Of a stretch of DNA of 64,000 nucleotides, positions 33,964 through 42,039 are shown one piece after another (position 1 is the first letter of the stretch; each line of letters opens with the position of its first letter). The notes beneath the pieces are model-generated. The model saw only the letters and a program-made list of their open reading frames with translations. It ran no database searches and was not told the DNA's origin. Origin of the DNA: Amycolatopsis lexingtonensis (lineage in GTDB: Bacteria > Actinomycetota > Actinomycetes > Mycobacteriales > Pseudonocardiaceae); assembly GCF_014873755.1 (NCBI RefSeq), contig NZ_JADBEG010000001.1, forward strand, positions 5,873,501-5,937,500, given 5' to 3'. Position numbers and translations under genes: made by a program.

Positions 33964-35003
33964 GTCGTGAGCGCGCCGGCGACCAGAGCGGCGGCGGGCC
34001 AGAACGGGTTCGCCACCGCCCCGGCGAGCACCGGACCGGCCGTCGCCCCGACGTTGAGCGCGGCGGTCGCGTAGGACCCCTTCATCGTCGGGGCGCCCTC
34101 GGCCAGCCGCAGGATCCGGGCGATCACCGTGCCGCCGACGGCGAAGGACAGCGCGCCTTGCGTGAACGCGAGGGGCACGAGCACCGCCGGGACGTCCGCG
34201 GCCAGTGCCAGCGCGACCCACCCGGCGAGCAGCAGCGGACCCCCGGCGGCGACGACCCGGCCGGGCCACCGGTCGGCCAGCCGCCCCGCCGTGGTGATCC
34301 CGGCGAAGCACCCCACCCCGAAGGCGCCGAGCACGACCGGCACCGGCGCGACGCCCGCGGCCACCGGCGCCAGGTAGGTGAAGACGCCGAAGGTGGCCGC
34401 GTTGACGAGCGCACCGGCGAGGAGCACCCCGGCCAGCGGCCGCAGCACGGCGAGTTCCGCCCGCAAGCCGTCCGGCTTGGGGCCCGCCGCGGTGTCGGGG
34501 ATCCACCACAACGCGGCGAACGCGGGCAAGCACAACAGCGCGACAGCCCAGAACGCCGGCCGCCACCCGAGCAGCGCCCCGCCCAGGACGCCGACGACGC
34601 AGGCCACGGTCGAGCCACCCAGCAGGACGGCGAGCGCCCGCCCGGTCCGCGCCAGCGCCGTGGCGGCGGTCAGCGCGACGGCGAGGAACCCGGCGTTCGC
34701 GACGGCGGCCACGAGCCGCGTCGCGACGAGCACACCGAACGACGTCGTGAGGCCACCGACGACGTGCATGGCGACGAAGACGGCGAGGAAGCACAACAGC
34801 GCGGTCCGCCGCCGCCACGACCGCGAAAGCGCGGCCATCACCGGCGCCCCGCCGACCATCCCGGCGGCGAAGGCGGAGGTCAGGTACCCCGCATGCGCCA
34901 GCGAGACGTCGAAGGCGGCGGCGATGCCGGGAACGAGCCCGGCGAGCATGAATTCGGACGTGCCCATGGCGAACACGGCCAGGGCGAGGAGGTACAGGGG
35001 CAC
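33939..35003 (-). CDS. MFS drug-efflux-type transporter (Cml/Cmx-like, DHA1)
   Basis: Protein of 354 residues read from the GTG at 35003 with GGAG six bases upstream; an upstream GTG at 35021 lacks a ribosome site. It opens PLYLLALAVFAMGTSEFMLAGLVPGIAAAFDVSLAHAGYLTSAFAAGMVGGAPVMAALSRSWRRR, the line shared with actinobacterial chloramphenicol exporters of the Cml/Cmx group. About eleven or twelve membrane segments follow. It is somewhat shorter than the usual ~390 residues. Efflux of a hydrophobic drug is the likely role; the ligand is unknown. Confidence 0.85.
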   Translation of the reverse strand: MPLYLLALAVFAMGTSEFMLAGLVPGIAAAFDVSLAHAGYLTSAFAAGMVGGAPVMAALSRSWRRRTALLCFLAVFVAMHVVGGLTTSFGVLVATRLVAAVANAGFLAVALTAATALARTGRALAVLLGGSTVACVVGVLGGALLGWRPAFWAVALLCLPAFAALWWIPDTAAGPKPDGLRAELAVLRPLAGVLLAGALVNAATFGVFTYLAPVAAGVAPVPVVLGAFGVGCFAGITTAGRLADRWPGRVVAAGGPLLLAGWVALALAADVPAVLVPLAFTQGALSFAVGGTVIARILRLAEGAPTMKGSYATAALNVGATAGPVLAGAVANPFWPAAALVAGALTTYAFLRRT

Positions 35004-35142
35004 GGAAGCTCCAGGGAACACGAGATCGACAGGACGATTTCGTGGTCACCCGGGGACCCGGGAACGCGCGGAGGGTTATCGGGCCACCGGGAAGACCGGC
35101 AGCCCGGTCCTGGACGCTTCGGGGCTCGACATGTTCGTGAGG

Positions 35143-35769
35143 CTACCCGACCCGAGTCCGCCGATGCGGATCGGTGACGAGCAACGGGTTGCCCTCGGCC
35201 AGCACGGCTAGGACGTCCGCAGTGGAGGTTTCCAGCATGGCGGCCTTTTCCGCGCTCGAGACACCCACGGCTTGGAGGAAGTCCACCTTGCCGTTGGCGG
35301 TGTCGATCCGCCCCAGTTGCGGGTCGAGCTTCAGCGCGTACACGGTCAGCTCAGTCGGCGGGGCGTCGGGCAGGTGCGGGTGGCCGGTGATCGGCTGCCG
35401 CAGGTCGATGCGGTGCCCGGGTTCGAGGAGGACCTCGTTGGCATTGACGTGCTTCGCCAGCTGGTTGAGCATCGCGAACGGCCACTGCGGGGGCTCGGCC
35501 TCCGTGCCCCGGGCGAGGCGGAACGTGAGCTCGAACCCCCACCCCGACCACTCCGGGTCGGCTTCGGCCCCGGGCCGGTACAACTCGCTCAAGCCGTAGG
35601 TGACGTAGTGCCAGTGCCCCTCGGCGGAGAACGCCGAGCACCCCTGGAGCCCCGCGCCCGCGAACCCCGGCGGCGGGTGGAACCCGGCGTGCCGCGGTTC
35701 GACGTCGGGGTACCACCGGGCGAGGGCCGCGTCGATGGCGTCCCAGCCGGGTGCGTCGGTCTCCGTCAC
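35143..35769 (-). CDS. SUFU (suppressor of fused)-domain protein
   Basis: Protein of 208 residues with the bacterial SUFU-like domain: FAGAGLQGCSAF, HWHYVTYGLSELYRP, WSGWGFELTFRLARG, QWPFAMLNQLAKHV and the C-terminal LQAVGVSSAEKAAMLE. The domain is named after a eukaryotic Hedgehog-pathway protein, but in bacteria its role is unknown; members often occur as small cytoplasmic proteins and as immunity proteins of polymorphic toxins. GTG at 35769 is the first in-frame start after the upstream stop (16 bp). It is co-oriented with the HPF-like gene and probably co-transcribed. Confidence 0.82.
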   Translation of the reverse strand: MTETDAPGWDAIDAALARWYPDVEPRHAGFHPPPGFAGAGLQGCSAFSAEGHWHYVTYGLSELYRPGAEADPEWSGWGFELTFRLARGTEAEPPQWPFAMLNQLAKHVNANEVLLEPGHRIDLRQPITGHPHLPDAPPTELTVYALKLDPQLGRIDTANGKVDFLQAVGVSSAEKAAMLETSTADVLAVLAEGNPLLVTDPHRRTRVG

Positions 35770-35785
35770 CGCACCATTGTCGCGG

Positions 35786-36175
35786 TCAGTCCCGCAGCTC
35801 GTCCTCGAGCACCCCGACCTGATCCGGGTCGTCCGGCGCGGGCATGTGCCGGATGCTCTCGCTGCCCTTGTGGTCGTGGGCCCGGTCGTACCGGGAATCC
35901 AGTACCCGCCCCAGTTTGTGCGCGGCACCGGCGTAGGCATCGTCCACAGTGGCCGCGTGGTGGGTGACCGCCACCGGCTGCTTCCCGCCGGGCCGCGCCT
36001 CGATCACGCACTTCTTGTCTTCCGGTTTGCCGCCGCTGTCTTCGGTGAGGTGCACTTCCACCCGGGTCAACCACGCGCCGAACCGGGAGAGGCTGCCTTC
36101 CAGGTCGGTGGTCACGAAGGTGGCCAGTCGTTCGCCACCGTGGATGTTGTGGTCGGTGTTGACCTGGATCTGCAC
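35786..36175 (-). CDS. Short HPF/RaiA-like ribosome-associated protein
   Basis: Protein of 129 residues. The GTG at 36175 is preferred over 36181 because GGAGG then lies six bases upstream instead of directly adjacent. The pattern QIQVNTDHNIHG, LSRFGAWLTRVEVHLTED, CVIEARPGGKQPVAVTHHAATVDDAYAGAAHKLGRVLD matches the HPF/YfiA beta-alpha-beta-beta-beta-alpha domain that binds the decoding centre and hibernates ribosomes. It lacks the C-terminal dimerisation domain of long HPF, so it is a short paralogue. A Cys and several His in the core differ from housekeeping members. Confidence 0.78.
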   Translation of the reverse strand: MQIQVNTDHNIHGGERLATFVTTDLEGSLSRFGAWLTRVEVHLTEDSGGKPEDKKCVIEARPGGKQPVAVTHHAATVDDAYAGAAHKLGRVLDSRYDRAHDHKGSESIRHMPAPDDPDQVGVLEDELRD

Positions 36176-36252
36176 GAGCACCCTCCAAATTGGGCAATGG
36201 TGATTTCGGTCAGTACCACGACAGCGGAGGCGCCAAACGTCGCCGGGATGTC

Positions 36253-36460
36253 ATGAAAGAGTCGTTCATGTCGTCGGGCGAGGTGAACGACTCGTTCATG
36301 ACGTCGGGCGTGCGTCTTGAATGAGTCATTCAGGACGCCCGAAGACCTGAATGAGTCATTCAGGACGTGGGGCGGGCGGCTCATCGGCGGCAGAGTGGCC
36401 TGGCCGCGCGACTCTGCCGGGGCCTGACGCGGTGAACGACCCGTTCATGACGTCCGGGCG
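36253..36460. repeat. Dense array of two palindromic repeat families (family A copy 3 plus three family B units)
   Basis: This array nearly fills the 314-bp gap 36176-36489. Family B, a 28-29 bp unit of the form GTGAACGACTCGTTCATGAC followed by GTCGGGCG, occurs at 36253-36280, 36283-36310 (period 30) and 36432-36460. Family A, the 53-bp double palindrome, occurs at 36314-36366 and differs from the reverse complement of copy 1 at a single base. It is followed by the conserved 60-bp arm (36367-36428) ending in GCGACTCTGCC (36408-36418). The array lies between two co-oriented genes, an HPF-like protein and a GlxA-type regulator. Confidence 0.82.
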
Positions 36461-36489
36461 AGCACCGGCCAGAGCGCCACGGTGACCGG

Positions 36490-37428
36490 TCACGACCGGA
36501 AGCTCGCCCGGTAAGCCTGCGGGCTCCGGCCCACCACCCGCTTGAACCGCTCCCGGAACGCGGCCGGCGACCCGAACCCCACCTCGCCCGCGATCCGGTC
36601 CACCGGCTCCCCCGTCGCCTCCAGCAGGTACTGCGCCCGCCGCACCCTGGCCCGCAGCAACCACTGCAGCGGCGTCGTTCCCGTCTGCTCGCGGAACCTC
36701 CGGTTGAGCGTCCTCGTGCTCATCCCCGCGTGCCCCGCGATCCCCGGCAGCGTCAGTTCCGCCGCGCAGTTCTCCTCCAGCCACGCCAGCAGCGGCTCCA
36801 GCTCGGAGCCGCGCGGCGCCGGCGGGGTGTCGTGGACGATGAACTGCGCCTGCCCGCCCTCCCGTTCCAGCGGCATCACCGACATGCGGGCCGCGTCGGC
36901 GGCGACCGCCGAGCCGTGGTCACGGCGGATCAGGTGGAGGCACAGGTCCAGGCCCGCCGCCGCGCCCGCCGAACTCAGGAACTGGCCGTTGTCCACGTAG
37001 AGAACGTCCGGGTCGACCTCCACCGCCGGGTGCAGGCGGGCCAGTTCGGGGGCCGCCGCCCAGTGGGTCGTCGCGCGCAGGCCGTCGAGCAGGCCCGTTT
37101 CCGCCAGGATGAACGCGCCCGAGCAGATCGACGCGATCCGCGCGCCCCGGTCCGCCGCCGCGCGCAACGCCGCCACCACCGGGGCGGGGACCGGCGGGTT
37201 GGCCGAGCGGCCCGGCACGATGACGGTGTCCGCCCCGGCGAGACCGGTCAGGTCCCACGGCGGCCGCAGCGTGAACGCGCCCGCGTCGACCTCGGGCGCC
37301 GGGCCGCAGATGCGGACCTCGTAGGCCGGGGCGCCGTCCGGCAGGCGGGTTCGCGAGAAGGTCTCGATGGGCGTCGCGAGGTCGAACGGGACGACCTGGT
37401 CGAGCGCGAGGACCGCCACGGTGTGCAT
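36490..37428 (-). CDS. GlxA-family transcriptional regulator (DJ-1/PfpI domain plus AraC helix-turn-helix)
   Basis: Protein of 312 residues. The N-terminal domain (1-185) is DJ-1/PfpI-like, with the nucleophile-elbow Cys102 in ASICSGAFILAETGLLDG. The C-terminal AraC/XylS domain has two helix-turn-helix units (LPGIAGHAGMSTRTLNRRFREQTGTTPLQWLLRARVRRAQYLLEATGEPVDRIAGEVGFGSPAAFRERFKRVVGRSPQAYR). Such regulators sense small metabolites and are common in actinomycetes. The ATG at 37428 has GGGGA upstream. It lies 22 bp after the TetR gene stop and may be co-transcribed with it. Confidence 0.9.
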   Translation of the reverse strand: MHTVAVLALDQVVPFDLATPIETFSRTRLPDGAPAYEVRICGPAPEVDAGAFTLRPPWDLTGLAGADTVIVPGRSANPPVPAPVVAALRAAADRGARIASICSGAFILAETGLLDGLRATTHWAAAPELARLHPAVEVDPDVLYVDNGQFLSSAGAAAGLDLCLHLIRRDHGSAVAADAARMSVMPLEREGGQAQFIVHDTPPAPRGSELEPLLAWLEENCAAELTLPGIAGHAGMSTRTLNRRFREQTGTTPLQWLLRARVRRAQYLLEATGEPVDRIAGEVGFGSPAAFRERFKRVVGRSPQAYRASFRS

Positions 37429-37450
37429 GGTCCCCACGATAGATCGTCCA

Positions 37451-38017
37451 CTAAGGACGGAGGCTGCCCAGCATCAGGTTCGCGAAGTGCTCGCCGACCT
37501 GTTCCCCCGACAGCTCGCCGTCGGCGTGATACCACATGCCGAGGCGGTGGATGGCGCCGAAGTGGTAGTTGATCACCAGGTCGGCCGGGACGTCGGCGCG
37601 GAAGGCACCGGTGCGCTGCCCCTCCGCGACCAGGTCGCGCACGCGCTCGTGGTACGTCCGCCGCTCGGCGCGCACCTGGACCTGCTTGGACTTCTCCAGC
37701 AGCGGGAACGACTGGAAGAACACGGTCGCCGCGTCCAGGTCGGCGATGCTCGTCACCACGACGTCGACGATGATCGCGTGCAGCCGCTCCGGCAGCGGCA
37801 GCTCGGACTTCGCGATCGTCTCCATCCGCCGCGTCTGCATCCGCAGCATCGCCACGTAGATCTCGAAGAGCAGGTCGTCCTTGGACTCGAAGTAGTGGTA
37901 GAGCCCACCTTTGGTGACGCCGGCGGCTTCGACGATCTCGCGGACCGTCGTCGCCTCGAAGCCCTTCTCGGCGAACAGCCGGACCGCCGCCCGCACGACC
38001 TTCTCCCTGACCGTCAT
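37451..38017 (-). CDS. TetR-family transcriptional regulator
   Basis: Protein of 188 residues. The N-terminal DNA-binding domain is TVREKVVRAAVRLFAEKGFEATTVREIVEAAGVTKGGLYHYFESKDDLL, the standard TetR helix-turn-helix. The ligand-binding domain begins near residue 55 (MLRMQTRRMETIAKSE) and resembles TetR_N/TetR_C actinobacterial members of the KstR2/FadR kind (FFQSFPLLEKSKQVQVRAERRTYHERVRDLVAEGQRTGAFR). It lies directly downstream of the Liv-type transporter operon, beyond a strong hairpin, and is a plausible repressor of it (see the operator at 42861). Confidence 0.9.
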   Translation of the reverse strand: MTVREKVVRAAVRLFAEKGFEATTVREIVEAAGVTKGGLYHYFESKDDLLFEIYVAMLRMQTRRMETIAKSELPLPERLHAIIVDVVVTSIADLDAATVFFQSFPLLEKSKQVQVRAERRTYHERVRDLVAEGQRTGAFRADVPADLVINYHFGAIHRLGMWYHADGELSGEQVGEHFANLMLGSLRP

Positions 38018-38039
38018 GCCGCCACCCTATGTGAGCGGG

Positions 38040-38072
38040 GGGCCGGTCCGCGGCACCGCCGCGAACCGGCCC
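38040..38072 (-). terminator. Hairpin terminator after the Liv-type transporter operon
   Basis: GGGCCGGT (38040-38047) pairs with ACCGGCCC (38065-38072). After a one-base mismatch, CGCGG (38049-38053) pairs with CCGCG (38059-38063) around a five-base loop. The hairpin begins five bases after the stop codon of the substrate-binding protein gene and precedes the TetR gene start. Confidence 0.7.
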
Positions 38073-38077
38073 GTTCC

Positions 38078-39391
38078 TCACTTGCTCAGCAGGTTCACCT
38101 GCTCCGGGGTGGCGCGTTCACCGGTGTACGCCGTGATGGCCCCGGTACCCCGGTCGGTGACCGACGGTGGCTGGATGACCGCCGTCGTGGTGTCCGGGTT
38201 GATCTTGAAGACGTACGCGCCGGTGTAGCCGGCGTGGGACTCCTTCGAGAACCCGAACGGCGTCAGGCCCGGCCCCTTGAGCGACCCGGAACTCATCGCG
38301 TCGACGAGCTTCTGCCGCGTCGGGTCCGGCCCGGCCGCCTTGAGCGCCTGCGCGAACGTGTAGGCCTGCACCATGCCGAACATGACCGTGTTGGTGAACG
38401 GCTCCTTCGGGATGTACTTGTCGTGGATACCCTTGAAGTAGGCGACCCACGGGTCCGACGTCTGGGCGACGTCCGGCAGGTACCCGGTGCCGATCAGGCC
38501 GGCCAGCAGCTGCCCGCTGGAGACGCTGGCGCCGCCGCGCTTGGCGAAGTCCTGCAGCAGCCCGGACAGCGTCGCCGGGTCCGCGCCGATGCTGCTGACC
38601 ACGAACTGCGGCTTGTACCCGATCTTCGCCGCGGCCAGGATCGACAGCGCGGTGAACGCCGGGATGCACGCGCAGACGACGACCTCGGCGCCGGCCGCCT
38701 TCAGCGCGGACAGCTGGGGCGTGACGTCGGTGTTCGCGCTGTCGTAGCCCTGCCGGACGACGGCCTGGTCCTTGACGAACTGGTCCAGCCCGGCCTGGGT
38801 GTCGCGGCCGACGTCGTCGTTCTGCGTGAAGTAGCCGATCTTCTTGCCCGCGAAGGTGTCCTTGATGTACTTGCCCTGGATCTTGCCCTCGCGCGTGTAG
38901 TCCACCTGGTACCCGAAGGTCATCGGCGCCTTCTGCGGGTTGTCCCAGGCGAGCGCACCCGAGGACACCAGCAGGTCCGGCACGCCTTCGGCGTTGAGGT
39001 AGTCGACGACCTTGGAGTGCGTCGGCGTGCCCAGCCCGCCGACGATCGCGAACACCTTGTCCTGCAGGACGAGCTTCTTCACCACCTCGACGGTCTTCGT
39101 CGGGTTGTAGCCGTCGTCCTCGACCTTGTAGTCGATCTTGCGCCCGTTGACGCCGCCGCCGTCGTTGATCGCCTGGTAGACCGCGCGGGCACCGACGGAG
39201 ATCTTGCTGTAGCCCGGCGCGGCCGGCCCGGTGAGCGGCTGGTGGGTGCCGATCACGACGGTGTCCTTGGTGACGCCGACGGCCGAATCCGCGGCCTGCT
39301 GACCGCCACCGTCGCTCTCCCCCGCGCCGCCGCACGCGGTCAGCGCCAAGGCGATGGCGAGGAAACCCGCGCCGTACCTACTGGTTCTCAT
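38078..39391 (-). CDS. Branched-chain amino-acid/amide ABC transporter substrate-binding lipoprotein
   Basis: Protein of 437 residues from an ATG with AAGGAGAACC upstream. The lipobox LALTAC places the anchored Cys near residue 20. The mature protein matches the type I periplasmic receptor family (LivJ/LivK, PF13458): VVIGTHQPLTGPAAPGYSKISVGARAVYQAINDGGGVNGRKIDYKVEDDGYNPTKTVEVVKKLV. It is the last gene of a five-gene Liv-type operon (G, F, H, M, K order); its start overlaps the LivM-type gene by 14 bp. The ligand may be branched-chain amino acids, amides or aromatic acids; the sequence alone does not decide. Confidence 0.9.
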   Translation of the reverse strand: MRTSRYGAGFLAIALALTACGGAGESDGGGQQAADSAVGVTKDTVVIGTHQPLTGPAAPGYSKISVGARAVYQAINDGGGVNGRKIDYKVEDDGYNPTKTVEVVKKLVLQDKVFAIVGGLGTPTHSKVVDYLNAEGVPDLLVSSGALAWDNPQKAPMTFGYQVDYTREGKIQGKYIKDTFAGKKIGYFTQNDDVGRDTQAGLDQFVKDQAVVRQGYDSANTDVTPQLSALKAAGAEVVVCACIPAFTALSILAAAKIGYKPQFVVSSIGADPATLSGLLQDFAKRGGASVSSGQLLAGLIGTGYLPDVAQTSDPWVAYFKGIHDKYIPKEPFTNTVMFGMVQAYTFAQALKAAGPDPTRQKLVDAMSSGSLKGPGLTPFGFSKESHAGYTGAYVFKINPDTTTAVIQPPSVTDRGTGAITAYTGERATPEQVNLLSK

Positions 39392-40454
39392 GGTTCTCCT
39401 TCTTTTCGGCGGGCTTGCGGAGAAGTGTTCGGAGCCGCTGGAAACCACCCTGGATGCCGCGCGGGAAGGCGAGCACGACGACGATGAGGATCACGCCGTA
39501 CACCGCGAGCGGGAGGTTGTTGGCCACGTCGGTGTTCAGGTGCAGGACGTCGGCGAGGTCCTCGGACCAGGCCTGGAAGTACACGAGCGCGACCGCGCCC
39601 CACAGCGCGCCCCACAGGGACCCGAGCCCGCCCAGCACCACGGCCGCCAGCAGGCTCAGCGACAGCGCGGGCGTGAACGACCCCGGCGCGGCGGTGCCGA
39701 GCAGGAACGCCTGCAGGCCACCGGCGAGCCCGCCGCACACCGCGCTGACCAGGAACGCGAGGATCTTGGTGCGCCCGACGGCGATCCCGCTCAGCGACGC
39801 GGCGACCTCGTCGTCGCGGACGGCGCGGAAGTCGCGCCCCAGCCGCCCGCGGACGATGTTGACCACCAGCACCAGCGCGATGAGCACGCTGAGCCAGACG
39901 ATCCAGGTCTGCCACCGCAGTTCCGGCACCACACCGACCATTCCGGACGGTCTGCTGTGGACGGTGAAGCTCAACCCGTTGCTGCCGCCGAGGAAGTCCG
40001 GGAACTTGCGGGTCAGCGCGGGCAGGCCGACGGCCAGCGCGAGCGTCGCCCCGGCGAGGTACGGGCCGCGCAGCCGGGCCGCGGCGGCCCCGGCCAGCAG
40101 CCCGGCGAGCCCGCCCGCGGCCGAGGCCAGCAGCAGGTCGGCCCACAGCGGGAACGACGGCACCTTGTTCACCAGCAACGCCACCGTGTACGCGCCGATG
40201 AACATGAACGCGCCGTGGCCGAGGGAGACCTGCCCGGTGAGGCCGGTCAGCAGCGTCAGCCCGGCCACCGCGATCAGGTAGTAGCCGATCGTCGCGATCC
40301 GCAGGTTGGTGAACTCGTCGGTCACCAGCGTCAGCACCACGATGACGGCGAAGGCGGCCAGCGCGAAGAGAACATGGCGGACCACCGGCGGCAGCGCGCG
40401 CTTCTTTTCCGGTGCCTTGACGGTGGTCTGCGGAAGGCTGGTGCGCACGCTCAT
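39378..40454 (-). CDS. Liv-type ABC transporter permease (LivM-like)
   Basis: Membrane protein of 358 residues with about ten segments. The LivM hallmarks are GLTLLTGLTGQVSLGHGAFMFIGAYT and the later permease loop GRDFRAVRDDEVAASLSGIAVGRTKILAFLVSAVCGGLAGGLQAF, followed by LGGLGSLWGALWGAVAL. The ATG overlaps the LivH-type stop (ATGA). The N-terminal ~25 residues are polar and cytoplasmic. It forms a heterodimeric channel with the LivH-like permease. Confidence 0.92.
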   Translation of the reverse strand: MSVRTSLPQTTVKAPEKKRALPPVVRHVLFALAAFAVIVVLTLVTDEFTNLRIATIGYYLIAVAGLTLLTGLTGQVSLGHGAFMFIGAYTVALLVNKVPSFPLWADLLLASAAGGLAGLLAGAAAARLRGPYLAGATLALAVGLPALTRKFPDFLGGSNGLSFTVHSRPSGMVGVVPELRWQTWIVWLSVLIALVLVVNIVRGRLGRDFRAVRDDEVAASLSGIAVGRTKILAFLVSAVCGGLAGGLQAFLLGTAAPGSFTPALSLSLLAAVVLGGLGSLWGALWGAVALVYFQAWSEDLADVLHLNTDVANNLPLAVYGVILIVVVLAFPRGIQGGFQRLRTLLRKPAEKKENHENQ

Positions 40455-41302
40455 ACCCGCCTCGCCTTCGCGCGGCCGAACAACCCGCTCGGGCGCACGG
40501 AAAGCACGATCACCAGGATCGCCAGCGCGGCGATGGTGACCATCTCCGGTCCGAAGTAGCCGGACACATAGGACAGTCCGACACCGAGGACGAACCCGCC
40601 GGCGATGGTGCCCAAGGGGTTGTCGAGGCCACCCAGCACCGCCGCGGTGAGCGCGTAGACGAAGACGCCGTCCAGGACGTTCGGGAAGAGGAACGGCGGC
40701 GTGGCGAGCAGCCCGGCCAGCGAACCGACGGCGGCTGCCATCCCCCAGCCGACGGTGAGCATCAGCCCGACCCGCACGCCGAGGGTGCGGGCGACGTCCG
40801 GCGCGAACGCCGCCGCGCGCATCCGCAGGCCCAGCGGCGTGTACTTGAACACGACGAGCACCAGCGCGGCAATGGCGAGCACGATCAGCACGACGAACAG
40901 GTCGTTGGCGGAGAACCGGCCGCGAAAGTCGAAGGCGTACGGGAACGCCAGCGGCTCGTTCGACCAGATCATGCCCGCGATCGCCTGCAGCACCAGCAAA
41001 AGCCCGAGCGTGACGATGATCGAGCTCAGCTCGGAGCGGTGCCGCAGCGGCCGGATAAGCAGCCGTTCGGTGGCGACGCCCAGCACGGTCCCGGCGACGA
41101 TCGCGACGGCGAAGCCGAGCCAGTAGCTGCCCGTCGCCTTGGTCACCGAGTACGCGAGGTACGTCGAGATCAGCGCGAGGGCGGGCTGCGCGAAGTTCAC
41201 CACCCGGGTGGCCCGGTAGATGATGACCAGGGCGAGCCCGAGCGCCGCGTACACCGCGCCGGCCGAGATCCCGCCGAGGGTCAGATCGAAGAAGTCCTGC
41301 AT
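40451..41302 (-). CDS. Liv-type ABC transporter permease (LivH-like)
   Basis: Membrane protein of 283 residues beginning MQDFFDLTLGGISAGAVYAALGLALVIIYRATRVVNFAQ, the standard LivH opening in which the NFAQ/NFAHG element ends the first re-entrant part. Later, PLGLRMRAAAFAPDVARTLGVRVG is the ATPase-coupling loop, and LTAAVLGGLDNPLGTIAGGFVLGV follows. GGAGGTG lies 11 bases before the ATG, somewhat far, but no other start fits the family. It is followed by the LivM-like gene with a 4-bp overlap; a 29-bp gap separates it from the ATPase gene upstream. Confidence 0.92.
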   Translation of the reverse strand: MQDFFDLTLGGISAGAVYAALGLALVIIYRATRVVNFAQPALALISTYLAYSVTKATGSYWLGFAVAIVAGTVLGVATERLLIRPLRHRSELSSIIVTLGLLLVLQAIAGMIWSNEPLAFPYAFDFRGRFSANDLFVVLIVLAIAALVLVVFKYTPLGLRMRAAAFAPDVARTLGVRVGLMLTVGWGMAAAVGSLAGLLATPPFLFPNVLDGVFVYALTAAVLGGLDNPLGTIAGGFVLGVGLSYVSGYFGPEMVTIAALAILVIVLSVRPSGLFGRAKARRV

Positions 41303-41331
41303 ACCGGACCGGTCACCTCCATTGTGGACGG

Positions 41332-42039
41332 TCAGAACCCGAGGTAGGCGTGGCGGAGGCCGTCGTCGGCCAGCAGTTCCGCCGCGGTGTCGACGGCCAC
41401 GACCCGGCCGAGCGCGAGGACGTAACCGCGGTCGGCGATGGACAGCGCGCTGTGCGCGTTCTGCTCGACGAGCACCACGGTCAGCCCGGTCGAGGCCCGC
41501 AGGTCCCGCAGGATCCCCATGATCCGCGCGGTGATCAGCGGGGCGAGCCCCAGCGACGGCTCGTCCAGCAGCAGGAGCCCGGGCCGGCTCATCAGCGCGC
41601 GGCCGATGGCCAGCATCTGCCGTTCCCCGCCGGACAGCGTCGACGCGGGTTTCGCCGAACGTTCTTCCAGCGGCGGGAAAAGTTCGTAGACCTCTTTGCG
41701 TGCGGCCGCGCGATCGGCGCGGTCCCGTCGCCACAGCGCGCCCAGCCGGAGGTTCTCGTCGACGGTCAGCTCGGTGATCACGCCGCCGCCTTCGGGCACG
41801 TGCGCGACCCCGCCGCGCGCGATCCGGTCCGGCGCCCGTCCGGTGAGTTCCGCGCCGTCCCAGGAGATCCGGCCGGCCCGGGCGGGCTGCAGGCCGCTGA
41901 TCGTGCGCAGCAAAGTGGATTTCCCGGCGCCGTTCGCCCCGAGCACGGCGGTGATCCCGCCCCGCTCGACGGTGATGCCGACGCCGTCGAGCGCGCGGAC
42001 GGCGCCGTAGGAAACGGAAAGCTCCTCGATCTCAAGCAC
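41332..42039 (-). CDS. Liv-type ABC transporter ATPase (LivF-like)
   Basis: ATPase of 235 residues from a GTG preceded by GGAGG; it overlaps the end of the LivG-like gene by 8 bp. Walker A is GANGAGKSTLLRTISG, the signature LSGGERQMLAIGRALM, Walker B LLLLDEPSLGLAPL and the H-loop is replaced by LVEQNAHSALSIADRGYVLALG, as in the LivF family. It drives transport together with the LivG-like ATPase. Confidence 0.93.
   Translation of the reverse strand: MLEIEELSVSYGAVRALDGVGITVERGGITAVLGANGAGKSTLLRTISGLQPARAGRISWDGAELTGRAPDRIARGGVAHVPEGGGVITELTVDENLRLGALWRRDRADRAAARKEVYELFPPLEERSAKPASTLSGGERQMLAIGRALMSRPGLLLLDEPSLGLAPLITARIMGILRDLRASTGLTVVLVEQNAHSALSIADRGYVLALGRVVAVDTAAELLADDGLRHAYLGF

Noticed and set aside
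36253..36460. CRISPR-like array
   Set aside because: The units are palindromic, vary in sequence, lack unique spacers of constant length, and no cas genes are near.
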